From Flavobacterium sp. CS20 (GTDB lineage: Bacteria; Bacteroidota; Bacteroidia; Flavobacteriales; Flavobacteriaceae), in NCBI RefSeq assembly GCF_018080005.1, contig NZ_CP073015.1, forward strand, positions 682,001 through 746,000: a stretch of 64,000 bases of DNA, given 5' to 3'. Positions 56,712-64,000 of the stretch are shown here, in pieces; within the stretch, counting starts at the first letter, position 1, and the number at the start of each line of letters is the position of its first letter. Position numbers and translations under genes: made by a program. The notes under the pieces were generated by a model, which was not told where the DNA came from, ran no database searches, and saw only the letters and a program-made list of their open reading frames with translations.

Positions 56712-59377
56712 TTATTCAATCAATTGTCCGACTTTATTTACCACTTTATATTCTAATTCATCAAATTCGTTAAAGTGTGCTTTTCCGCATTTGATTTTCA
56801 ATTGTTCATCACCGCTTAGTTTTGCTAAATCTACCTCTGGTGTTCCTGTATCTTTAGTTTCAGCTACAAAGTAGATTTTCTTGTCGTCTTCAAATACCAA
56901 AGCCCAATCTGGATTGTAATTGCCAATAGGTGTAGGGATTTTAAACCAATTCGGAAGTTTAAAATAGAACTTAATTTGGTCGCTTGATTCACAGTCCTTT
57001 GCAAACTTGCTTTCAACTCCCGAATCTAAAGGAACAAACTCTTCATAAATGGTTTTAGAACTGTCTGTCACTTTAAATGAAAAGTCATTTAGATACACTT
57101 CTAATTCCTGAGCTTCAAAAAGTGCCATTTCATATCTGCTCCGCCAATTTTTTGGTACTTGATTCCGTCAATCATTAAGTCGTATAAAGTCCGTTTTATG
57201 GCTTGGGTTGTTAAGTCCAAAAACAATTGTGGATTGATTAAAATATCTCCAATTCTGTCGGACTTACTTAATATCTCTTGAATGGTTGAACGAGTTAATT
57301 CTGTTTTACTTTGGATATAGCCCAAAACGTCGGGGATTTTCCAAGAATAACTGTCGTAAGATTCTACTTTGTCTCCTGCATACATTGTGTCAACACCTTC
57401 GTCTGTCATATTGATATTGACTTTGGTAGAACGAATAGAAGGGGCTTTAATCTTTGGTAAATCTTTAACCGCTTTTGAAGCAAAAGTGATTAACTCATCT
57501 GTTTTATAGTCAACTCGGTAAGTCGTTTTCTTTTTGAGGTTTTCCCAAATCTCCAAGAATTTTGGGTCAGCTTCAAATCCTTTTCTATATTTAATTGCGG
57601 TACGTTCTCTCTTGTTCTTAATTCTGCCTTTAAATTCAACTCCACAATCATCTTCAATTTCTTTTTGCAAGGTTTTGGCGAAATCATCATAGGATTCGTT
57701 GGCAATTACTGTCAATCGGTTTATGTTTTGGTCATAGGTTCTTTCCAATTTGCCATCCTCTGTTTTCTTAACTGCTAATCGTAAACCTCTTCCAATTTCT
57801 TGACGTTTTTTAATGTCCGATTTCGTTTCGTTCAACGTACAAATCTGAAATACATTCGGATTGTCCCAACCTTCCCGAAGTGCTGAATGTGAGAATATAA
57901 AGCGAAGCGAATTATCAATATCTAACAACTTTTCTTTGTCTTTCATTATTAAGCTGTAAGTGTCGTCATCTGCTTTTGTAACGCCTGAAGTATCTTTGAA
58001 TTTTCCTTTTTTGTCTTGTGAGAAATAGCCATTGTGAACTGCATTGACAGGAAACCTGTCCAATTCCTTAAAAGCAGGTTTTGAAATGTATTCCTGGTAG
58101 ATTTCTTCAAACCATTCTGCAAATTTCCCTTTGTTTGGATTTCCTGCTGAATCATAATGACGGTAATTGGCAACTTTGTCAATGAAGAACAGCGAAAGCA
58201 CTTTAATTCCTAATTTGTTGAGGCGTTTTTCCTTTTTCAAATGTTCTTCAACTGTTTTACGAATTTGAAATTTCATTACTTCATCATTCAATCCGCCTTG
58301 ACTGTCACCTTTGTATAAGATATTGCCATTTGAAATTGAAATACAATTGTTCGTTGCGTCTATTTCTTCAATGATATAGCCATCTGCATAAATTTCTCGT
58401 TCGTTGGAAAGTTTGTATAAATCATCTCCAACTTTAACGGAAAGGGATTTCTTTTTTACGCCTCCTTTGTCATTTACGTTGATTGAAACTTTTGCGGTAA
58501 CTTTTGTCTTTGTTGCCTTAATAGAATCTACTTGAACAAAAGCATCATTAAACGCATTTTCTTCAACAATAGAATCTACTTCAATCTGTTTTACCAAGCC
58601 TAAATCGTAGGCTTTTACTGGATTCAAACTATACGTAAGATTGTATTGATTTCTGTGTGTTGCAGAATAACGAAGTGTACAAAGTCCTTTTAAATTTTCA
58701 ATAGCCGAAATACGTTTTTCGGTTTCCATATTTTGTGGCTCGTCCACAATAAGAATTGGATTTACCGACTGAATAAACTCAATGGGTTTTCTTCCATTGG
58801 CTCTGTAATGCGGTTGATTGATTATGTTTTGGTCTTTGGCAAATGAATCTATATTTATTACCAAAACTTCAATGTTGTTGTTCGTTGCAAAACCTCTTAA
58901 AGTTGAAACTTTTGAACTGTCATACACTTGAAAATTCAACGGATTATTGTCGTACAAGTTTTGAAAATGCTCGTGTGTAATTTCCAAGTTTTTTAAAACG
59001 CCTTCACGAATAGCAACAGACGGAACAACTATGACAAACTTTTTAAAGCCGTAGGCTTTGTTTAGCTCGTAAATACTACGCAAATAGACATAGGTTTTTC
59101 CTGTTCCTGTTTCCATTTCTACGGAAAAGTGCATACCATCTAAATCCTTGCTTTGTTCAATCTCGTTTTGCTTTTGAACGGATTGCAAGTTTTTTAAGAT
59201 TTGCTCTTCTGATAGAATTAAGTTGTTGCCAACGCCATTGATTAAATCTAAAGTGCCTTCTTCCTTTAGGTCAAATTCCATAATAGAATCTTCCAAAGGT
59301 TGTCCTTCAAATAAGTCTGTTATAGACTTTATAGCGTCTTGCTGATATTGTAGGTTAGAATCAAACGTTAACTTCAT
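56712..59377 (-). pseudogene. type III restriction enzyme, Res subunit, frameshifted
   Basis: About 890 residues if joined. First part 57101-59377 (758 residues): helicase motifs METGTGKTYVYLRSIYE (Walker A), PILIVDEPQNME (DEPQ, motif II), LRYSATHRN, EIGRGLRLAV (motif VI). The frame ends in KWHFLKLRN* just where one frame over it continues EMALFEAQELEVYLNDFSFK, to 56712. The second part holds the endonuclease motif NPDWALVFEDDKKIYFVAETK (PD...ExK). A missing base near 57120 explains the break. As read, the nuclease domain is separated. Partner of Mod at 60867-62912. Confidence 0.87.
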
Positions 59378-59386
59378 CTGTCTGAA

Positions 59387-59815
59387 TTAGGATTTGTTGG
59401 ATTTTTGGATTCTAGGATTGTTCTCGACATATTCCTTATTCTCAGGGTGATTTACATTATAAACTCGCTTAAACTCCATACTTTTTGAACCAAAATTTAT
59501 AAGTAACCCAATTGGCAAATTATAGGCTTGGCAATAATTCATTGCCTGAGCCAAGTGAACATCTTCTAATTTGATTAAAGCTTTTAGCTCAACCATAATT
59601 AGGTCTTCAACAAAAAAATCTACACGTCTAGTACCTATATCGATCCCTTCATAAAATATGCTCATTTCCATTTCACGTTGATAACCTAGTCCTTGTTTTT
59701 CCATTTCAATTGCTAACGCTCTTTGATAAATCACTTCTTGGAATCCATTACCTAAAGCTGAGTGTACTTTCATTGCACAGCCTATGATTTTATGTGTTAA
59801 TTCTTCATATCTCAT
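59387..59815 (-). CDS. GxxExxY family protein
   Basis: 142 residues with the family signature GNGFQEVIY and RRVDFFVEDLIMVELKALIK, LAQAMNYCQAYNLPIGLLIN FG. Probable PD-(D/E)xK-like fold; members occur widely in mobile and defence loci, function not established. 9 bases before res on the minus strand. Confidence 0.88.
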   Translation of the reverse strand: MRYEELTHKIIGCAMKVHSALGNGFQEVIYQRALAIEMEKQGLGYQREMEMSIFYEGIDIGTRRVDFFVEDLIMVELKALIKLEDVHLAQAMNYCQAYNLPIGLLINFGSKSMEFKRVYNVNHPENKEYVENNPRIQKSNKS

Positions 59816-59842
59816 AATCTAATCATCCTTTAATCTTAAAAA

Positions 59843-60733
59843 TCATAATTCTGACGGTTTATTTGAATCTAAATATACATCATCCGTCGTCTTCTTAATG
59901 GACTTCAAAAAATCCTGTTTGTCTAATATTTCTTTTTGGTACTGTGCTATTTTGTAGAGCTTGTTAAAGCGTTCTTTTTTACTCACTCCTTCACGTATCA
60001 TATCTGCATTGGCAGATTCTAAATTCGATAGAATAGCCAACTCGTTTATACTGGCAATATCTCGTAAATTTTTTCCTTCTAAGGTCAATTGCGGATTGGC
60101 TTCTCGCCATTGTTTAGCTGTACACTTGAATAATGCTACATTCAAAATATCGGCTTCTTCTGCATAGGCGAGCCATTCTGTTTCTTTAGTATAATTAGAC
60201 TGTGGTAAAATGTAGTCTTTCACAGCATCTGTTTGAATGCTGTAATTAACCTTGCTCAATACACGCTTTACATTCCATTCTAAATTGTATTGGTTGTTTT
60301 CAATTTCTTTAAGGCGTTGGTACTCTTTAATTAAATACAGTTTGAAAACTGGGCTTATGGCAGAAGCAAATTCAAAGGCTATGTCTTTGTGGGCATAAGT
60401 TCCTCCATACTTTCCTTTTTTTACTAATAATCCAATAGCATTGGTGGTCTCTATCCAATTCCCTGGGCTTAAAACAAAGCTGGGTAATCCTGCCTGTGTT
60501 TTAAAGTGGTCGAATTCGACCACTTTAAAATTAGGGTTGTTCATTTGCTCCCACACGCCTAAAAACTCAAGGGTAGAGCGGTTGCGTATCCAATTTTTGA
60601 TAATATCGGCGACTCGTCCGTCACCTTCCTTACCTTTTGCCATATCTGTAAGCGAGATATAGTCTTCACTTTCTATTTGTGAAATAGTGATTGGCAGATT
60701 TTGTACCTGTATGGTTGTATTCTTTTTACTCAT
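59843..60733 (-). CDS. KilA-N / RhuM-like DNA-binding protein
   Basis: 296 residues. N-terminal KilA-N domain (DYISLTDMAKGKEGDGRVAD, IIKNWIRNRSTLEFLGVWEQ, YGGTYAHKDIAFEFASAIS) known from phage and RhuM-type proteins, and a C-terminal helical domain. Inserted between mod and res. The DNA encoding VVEFDHF is a perfect 32-bp palindrome (60499-60530), and three CGAWTTCG palindromes lie upstream (60756-60813). Role in the RM island unknown; DNA-binding regulation or a defence accessory role is possible. Confidence 0.82.
   Translation of the reverse strand: MSKKNTTIQVQNLPITISQIESEDYISLTDMAKGKEGDGRVADIIKNWIRNRSTLEFLGVWEQMNNPNFKVVEFDHFKTQAGLPSFVLSPGNWIETTNAIGLLVKKGKYGGTYAHKDIAFEFASAISPVFKLYLIKEYQRLKEIENNQYNLEWNVKRVLSKVNYSIQTDAVKDYILPQSNYTKETEWLAYAEEADILNVALFKCTAKQWREANPQLTLEGKNLRDIASINELAILSNLESANADMIREGVSKKERFNKLYKIAQYQKEILDKQDFLKSIKKTTDDVYLDSNKPSEL
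60499..60530. repeat. perfect 32-bp palindrome inside the KilA-N gene
   Basis: TTTTAAAGTGGTCGAA followed by its exact reverse complement, no loop. It lies within codons for NFKVVEFDHFK. Confidence 0.95.
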
Positions 60734-60755
60734 TTAAGTTGCATTTTATAAGCAT

Positions 60756-60813
60756 CGATTTCGAAGCGTTTAAACATGTCGAATTCGACACCTTTTTAAT
60801 TAAGGCGATTTCG
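60756..60813. promoter_or_regulatory. three spaced CGAWTTCG palindromes upstream of the KilA-N gene
   Basis: CGATTTCG (60756-60763), CGAATTCG (60780-60787, within the perfect TGTCGAATTCGACA) and CGATTTCG (60806-60813, within GGCGATTTCGCC), spaced 24 and 26 bases. They lie 23-80 bases upstream of the start at 60733, a plausible operator region. Confidence 0.55.
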
Positions 60814-60866
60814 CCCCATTTAAAACCATTTTTCAAATCACAATTCCTCAATCTTAAAATCATAAA

Positions 60867-62912
60867 TCAAATGGTTTTAAATTCTATACCTGCATCTTTC
60901 ATCTGCAAAGACGCATTGGTTTTCAATTGGTCGTTGCCTTTAAAAAGCTTGTCTAAAGCAATTACTTTTTGTGGCTTGTTGGCAATTACTGCATCAATAA
61001 TTTCTTGATTGGCTTTTTCCAAAATCAAGATAAGTTCGGTTTCATTGATGGCATAAAAACCTTCGGGCGTTGAGCTTGTCGAAACGTGCGAAATGGTGCT
61101 GTTTAAGTCTTTACCACTTTTTAGCAAAAGTTCATATACCATATTTTCGGTAGTGGCATTTTTGGCAACAGGGTCAACAAACAGTTTCATTTGCTCCTCC
61201 AAAGCTTGTTTGTCTTTGCCTGTAATTTGTTGCCATTGCTTGAAGTTGCTGTTGACCAAACTGAGAGATTTGAATCCAAGTCGATTTTTATATGGATTAG
61301 TATATTTATTAATCGCATATTTCAATCTTGTTCTGCCAACATCTGTAACAGTTTTAATGTGTGATAGTTTTTCGCTAGAGTAATTCTCGGCTATTTCTTT
61401 CTCTCCAATTAATTCATCCATTTGGATACAGATAAACTTTCTGTTTCCATTATCTTCATTATTCAGGTCGTAAACTGCATGACCAAGTGTACAAGAACCT
61501 GCGAAAAAATCAAGGACTAAGTCATTATCATTTTTTGAAGTTGCCATGTTAATGATTCTCTTTAGCATTGCTAAAGGTTTTTTACCATTAGGATAAGGTA
61601 CACTGCCTTCCTTTGTGAGATTTTTGGTTTCACTTGCATAGTCCCAATAAGTTCCTTTAATTTCTTTTTTATAGAGAACACCGTCTATTTCATCACTTAC
61701 ATCTCGGAGCCAAGCAAATAACCTAAAGCTATCACCCTTATAAAACTGCTCATACAGTACACCTTTATTTCTTCCACTTTTGGGAACATATTCGATTGAG
61801 AATAAGTCTCCCTCAATTTTGAGTTCTTTTACTTTTTTCATTACTCTAGGTCGAATAGAACTTTGAGGCATAGCCGTTTGGAAAATCTTTGCCCCATATT
61901 TAGAGTAAGCCTCCTGTTCCGAAAGGTTTTCTTCTTTACAGATTGCAGAAATAGATTTTATAGAATAATTCTCACGTTTAAAAATGGCAATATCATTTCC
62001 TTCACCATCTTTAGTTTTTCCTATGGGGATTTTATCACCCTCATCTAATAATACACTTGTGTATTTCCAACTCTTACCAATTTCTCTATATTCCTCAACT
62101 AACTCATGAACTGGTATTAAATCATACGCTTCATTAAATGGTTTTAGCTCATTGTAATTTTTACAGTAAATAAGTAAATACTCAACATTTTTTTTAAGCT
62201 TAATATCTTCACCGCCACCTGAAGCACCTGCTACATTTTTCATATTAACTGACACAGTATTAATAAAATTTTCTTCGCCAAAAATTTCATTCATTAAAAG
62301 TATCAGGTTATGCACCTCATTATCGTCAATAGACACGAAAATGACACCATCTTGTTTGAGTAGGTTTTTAGCAAGATAGAGGCGTGGCATCATCATATTG
62401 AGCCAATTGCTGTGGTATTGTCCGTTTTCTTTACTGTTCTTTTTGAACATACCGTCTTTGGTCATATAGCCTTCTTCGTCTTTGTCGCCAACACGTTTTT
62501 CGTAGTCTGCTTTAGTTTCAGAGAATTTGTCAGGATAAATAAACGAGTCGTTTCCTGTGTTGTAAGGTGGGTCTATGTAAATCATTTTAACCTTACCGAA
62601 ATAGCTTTTTTGAAGAACTTTTAATACTTCCAAATTTTCTCCCTCAATAAAAATATGTTCGGTATCGTCAAAATTTACGCTTTCGTCTTTCGCTGGCACA
62701 AGTGTTTTGGTGGTTGGTGCTTGCAACACTTTAAAGGCTTCACTTTTTCCTGCCCAATTCAGCACGTAGCGTTCGTTTGAGAAGTTGATATCTTCTCCAA
62801 GCGTAGCTTTTAGCTTTTCCCAATCCACTTTGCCTTCGGCAAATACTTCAGGCAACACTTGTTTTAAAGCGTTTAGTTTTTCCTGTTCTGGTGTTAGACT
62901 TGTTCCGTCCAT
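60867..62912 (-). CDS. type III DNA methyltransferase, Mod subunit
   Basis: 681 residues. Adenine-N6 methylase of the beta order: DPPY catalytic motif early (MIYIDPPYNTGNDSFIYPDK), a target-recognition middle (about 250-430), then the SAM-binding motif FFAGSCTLGHAVYDLN (Cys where Gly is usual, a variant seen in the family). N-terminal dimerisation/entry region DGTSLTPEQEKLNALKQVLP. First enzyme gene of the island; XRE precedes it by 4 bases. Confidence 0.92.
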   Translation of the reverse strand: MDGTSLTPEQEKLNALKQVLPEVFAEGKVDWEKLKATLGEDINFSNERYVLNWAGKSEAFKVLQAPTTKTLVPAKDESVNFDDTEHIFIEGENLEVLKVLQKSYFGKVKMIYIDPPYNTGNDSFIYPDKFSETKADYEKRVGDKDEEGYMTKDGMFKKNSKENGQYHSNWLNMMMPRLYLAKNLLKQDGVIFVSIDDNEVHNLILLMNEIFGEENFINTVSVNMKNVAGASGGGEDIKLKKNVEYLLIYCKNYNELKPFNEAYDLIPVHELVEEYREIGKSWKYTSVLLDEGDKIPIGKTKDGEGNDIAIFKRENYSIKSISAICKEENLSEQEAYSKYGAKIFQTAMPQSSIRPRVMKKVKELKIEGDLFSIEYVPKSGRNKGVLYEQFYKGDSFRLFAWLRDVSDEIDGVLYKKEIKGTYWDYASETKNLTKEGSVPYPNGKKPLAMLKRIINMATSKNDNDLVLDFFAGSCTLGHAVYDLNNEDNGNRKFICIQMDELIGEKEIAENYSSEKLSHIKTVTDVGRTRLKYAINKYTNPYKNRLGFKSLSLVNSNFKQWQQITGKDKQALEEQMKLFVDPVAKNATTENMVYELLLKSGKDLNSTISHVSTSSTPEGFYAINETELILILEKANQEIIDAVIANKPQKVIALDKLFKGNDQLKTNASLQMKDAGIEFKTI

Positions 62913-62916
62913 ATAT

Positions 62917-63114
62917 TTATAATTCTTTTTTGTCAGTTAGTAATTCTTTGGCCTCTACATTCAAGATTTCCGCAATCTTGTATAAGTCCTCCAAACTTGG
63001 TTGTCGTCTGTTTTGGGCGTAAGAGTTTACCATATTGTAACTCTTTCCCATTTGTTCAGCCAACCATTTTTGTTTAATTCCCTTTTTTTCTAAAACCTCT
63101 TTTATTCGGTTCAT
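62917..63114 (-). CDS. XRE-family controller-like regulator
   Basis: 65 residues, nearly all helix-turn-helix (GIKQKWLAEQMGKSYNMVNS YAQNRRQPSLEDLYKIAEIL split by one line). Small stand-alone Cro/C1-type protein at the head of the RM operon, the place of a controller protein that times Res versus Mod expression. Start MNRIKEVLEKKGI; stop 2-4 bases before mod. Confidence 0.88.
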   Translation of the reverse strand: MNRIKEVLEKKGIKQKWLAEQMGKSYNMVNSYAQNRRQPSLEDLYKIAEILNVEAKELLTDKKEL

Positions 63115-63508
63115 TTTTGAACTTGTTTTATAGTCCGCTAAAATAGGAAAAATTATTTATTATCTCACTAAATGAGTATTTAAATAACCATTCTGTTTGG
63201 GTGCGGTGGGTAAGGGCAAGCTCTTTTGGTTTTTTCAGCGTTGGCTTTGCGTGACGGCAAAAACCAAATGTGCTTGACCGTGCGGTGGCTTTTCAGCTTG
63301 CAGGTAACTCCAGTATATACAGGATCCTTAAAATACCTGCCAGCATTTCGGTTCTACTCAATGACCACAGCAGGCTGGTACGTCGGCATTATACCTGTAG
63401 CACATTATTAAGTCAAATAGGTTTAACTTTATTAAAGTAATACTAAATCTTTATTTTTCATAGGCAAGTTAAAAGAGTTTTATTTTATTTACAGTTATTA
63501 ATCTTTAT
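63115..63508. other. right boundary of the RM island: structured site and inverted-repeat copy 2
   Basis: No gene supported. Imperfect inverted repeat CAAGCTCTTTTGGTTTTT (63217-63234) / AAAAACCAAATGTGCTTG (63259-63276), AGCGTTGGC in its loop (63237-63245), GTGCGGTGG at 63201-63209 and 63280-63288, GCAGGTAAC at 63300-63308. The ~110-bp repeat 63312-63422 is the inverse of 49793-49913. Confidence 0.6.
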
Positions 63509-64000
63509 ATGAAAAATACCGACGATAAATACGTGATTTTGGTTGATGAGAACGATAATCCCATCGGCAAAATGGAAAAAATAGAAGCCCATGAAAAAGG
63601 ACTTTTACATCGTGCGTTTTCAGTGTTTGTTTTTAATGATAAAGACGAATTGCTGTTGCAACAACGAGCGTTGACCAAATATCACACACCAGGATTGTGG
63701 AGTAATACCTGCTGTAGTCATCAAAATGAAGGAGAAAGCAATATAGAAGCAGGAAAACGCCGCTTAGAAGAAGAAATGGGGTTTTCTGTGCCTTTAGAAG
63801 AAGTGATGTCTTTTACCTACAAAGCTCCTTTTGCAAATGGCTTGACCGAGCACGAATTTGACCATATTCTAATTGGATATTACAACCAAGACCCTAAACC
63901 TAATCCTGATGAAGTTGCAAATTTTAAATGGCGAACTTTAAACCAAATCAAATCAGATATCGCCAATCATCCTGAGCAATACACAGCTTGGTTCAAAATT
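63509..64000 (+). CDS. idi: isopentenyl-diphosphate delta-isomerase (type 1), cut by the window end
   Basis: 164 residues seen from ATG 63509; the gene continues beyond the window. NUDIX-type Idi: LLHRAFSVFVFND, LWSNTCCSH (catalytic Cys), AGKRRLEEEMGF (Nudix-like), LTEHEFDHILIGYYN (Glu metal ligands). Interconverts IPP and DMAPP for isoprenoid, carotenoid and quinone synthesis. Confidence 0.93.
   Translation, partial: MKNTDDKYVILVDENDNPIGKMEKIEAHEKGLLHRAFSVFVFNDKDELLLQQRALTKYHTPGLWSNTCCSHQNEGESNIEAGKRRLEEEMGFSVPLEEVMSFTYKAPFANGLTEHEFDHILIGYYNQDPKPNPDEVANFKWRTLNQIKSDIANHPEQYTAWFKI

Noticed and set aside
60691..61008. 105-residue plus-strand frame between KilA-N and mod
   Set aside because: Shadow of mod's end and the intergenic palindromes; no start signal or domain.
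56579..63288. Classical integron attC sites around the RM island
   Set aside because: The canonical RYYYAAC/GTTRRRY core sites are not present and no IntI is seen; only the covarying hairpin architecture is similar.
63226..63411. 61-residue frame in the right boundary of the RM island
   Set aside because: Lies across structured repeats; the similar frame in the inverse copy at 49.8 kb is not preserved as a gene.

Overview
The window looks like the chromosome of an AT-rich marine or psychrophilic Bacteroidota, probably Flavobacteriaceae. Supporting signs are Bacteroidota-type -7 boxes (TAnnTTTG) upstream of genes, many lipoproteins with SPII lipoboxes, a Bacteroidota-type purL and aroC, an idi gene, LemA/TPM genes and hicAB. 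A species name cannot be given from the sequence alone.

Bases 1-31,900 are an accessory island built almost entirely of near-identical pieces of one RHS (YD-repeat, polymorphic-toxin) gene. Ten RHS units or tips can be recognised. Each has a different C-terminal toxin tip directly after the shared RYYNPK(T/N)SLWLSVDPLA boundary, and most are followed by a small lipoprotein or membrane gene in the immunity position. Two tips look like JAMM/JAB metallopeptidases, one (present twice) like a LAS/M15-M74-type metallopeptidase, one like a lipase-type alpha/beta hydrolase, and one like an NlpC/papain-like protein. Most units open with a ~100-bp REP-like hairpin repeat. Five of them then carry a truncated IS200/IS605 left end whose transposase start codon is fused to the RHS core. 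The longer RHS units are mostly broken by single-base indels or stops; the clean long copy is 28558-30735. The array ends with a RAYT (REP-associated tyrosine transposase) fragment. A complete IS4-type insertion with a 9-bp target duplication sits at 27161-28546.

Inside the array (19.2-25.2 kb) is a self-contained element: an XRE repressor, divergently transcribed from a CHC2/TOPRIM primase, an AAA-like ATPase and two tandem tyrosine recombinases (the second lacks canonical catalytic residues). Helically phased GGAACAAT iterons and a ~1-kb structured, GC-rich, stop-poor non-coding block belong to it. It is followed by an orphan RHS tip of the MGCLKLTY type plus a lipoprotein. Remnants of XRE C-termini behind two other tip/immunity pairs suggest that elements of this kind have shaped the array.

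Bases 32,040-56,400 are mostly housekeeping: purL (one frameshift), hicAB, rmuC, a fatty-acid-hydroxylase family enzyme, lipoproteins, a PPase-like lipoprotein, rluF, an acyltransferase, a minus-strand operon (DUF2520 protein, KdsC-like phosphatase, aroC, dicarboxylate symporter), S1/P1 nuclease, LemA plus two TPM-domain proteins, a DUF1016 nuclease, hydrolases and a DUF819 membrane protein.

Bases 56,540-63,310 are a minus-strand type III restriction-modification island: XRE, mod, KilA-N/RhuM-like protein, GxxExxY protein and a frameshifted res. It is bounded by two structured sites whose arms covary and by short inverted ends. The KilA-N gene carries a perfect 32-bp palindrome, and its upstream region carries three spaced CGAWTTCG palindromes. 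The window closes inside idi.

Single-nucleotide frameshifts are unusually dense, including in purL, so either sequencing or assembly errors or extensive pseudogenisation must be considered when reading the calls.
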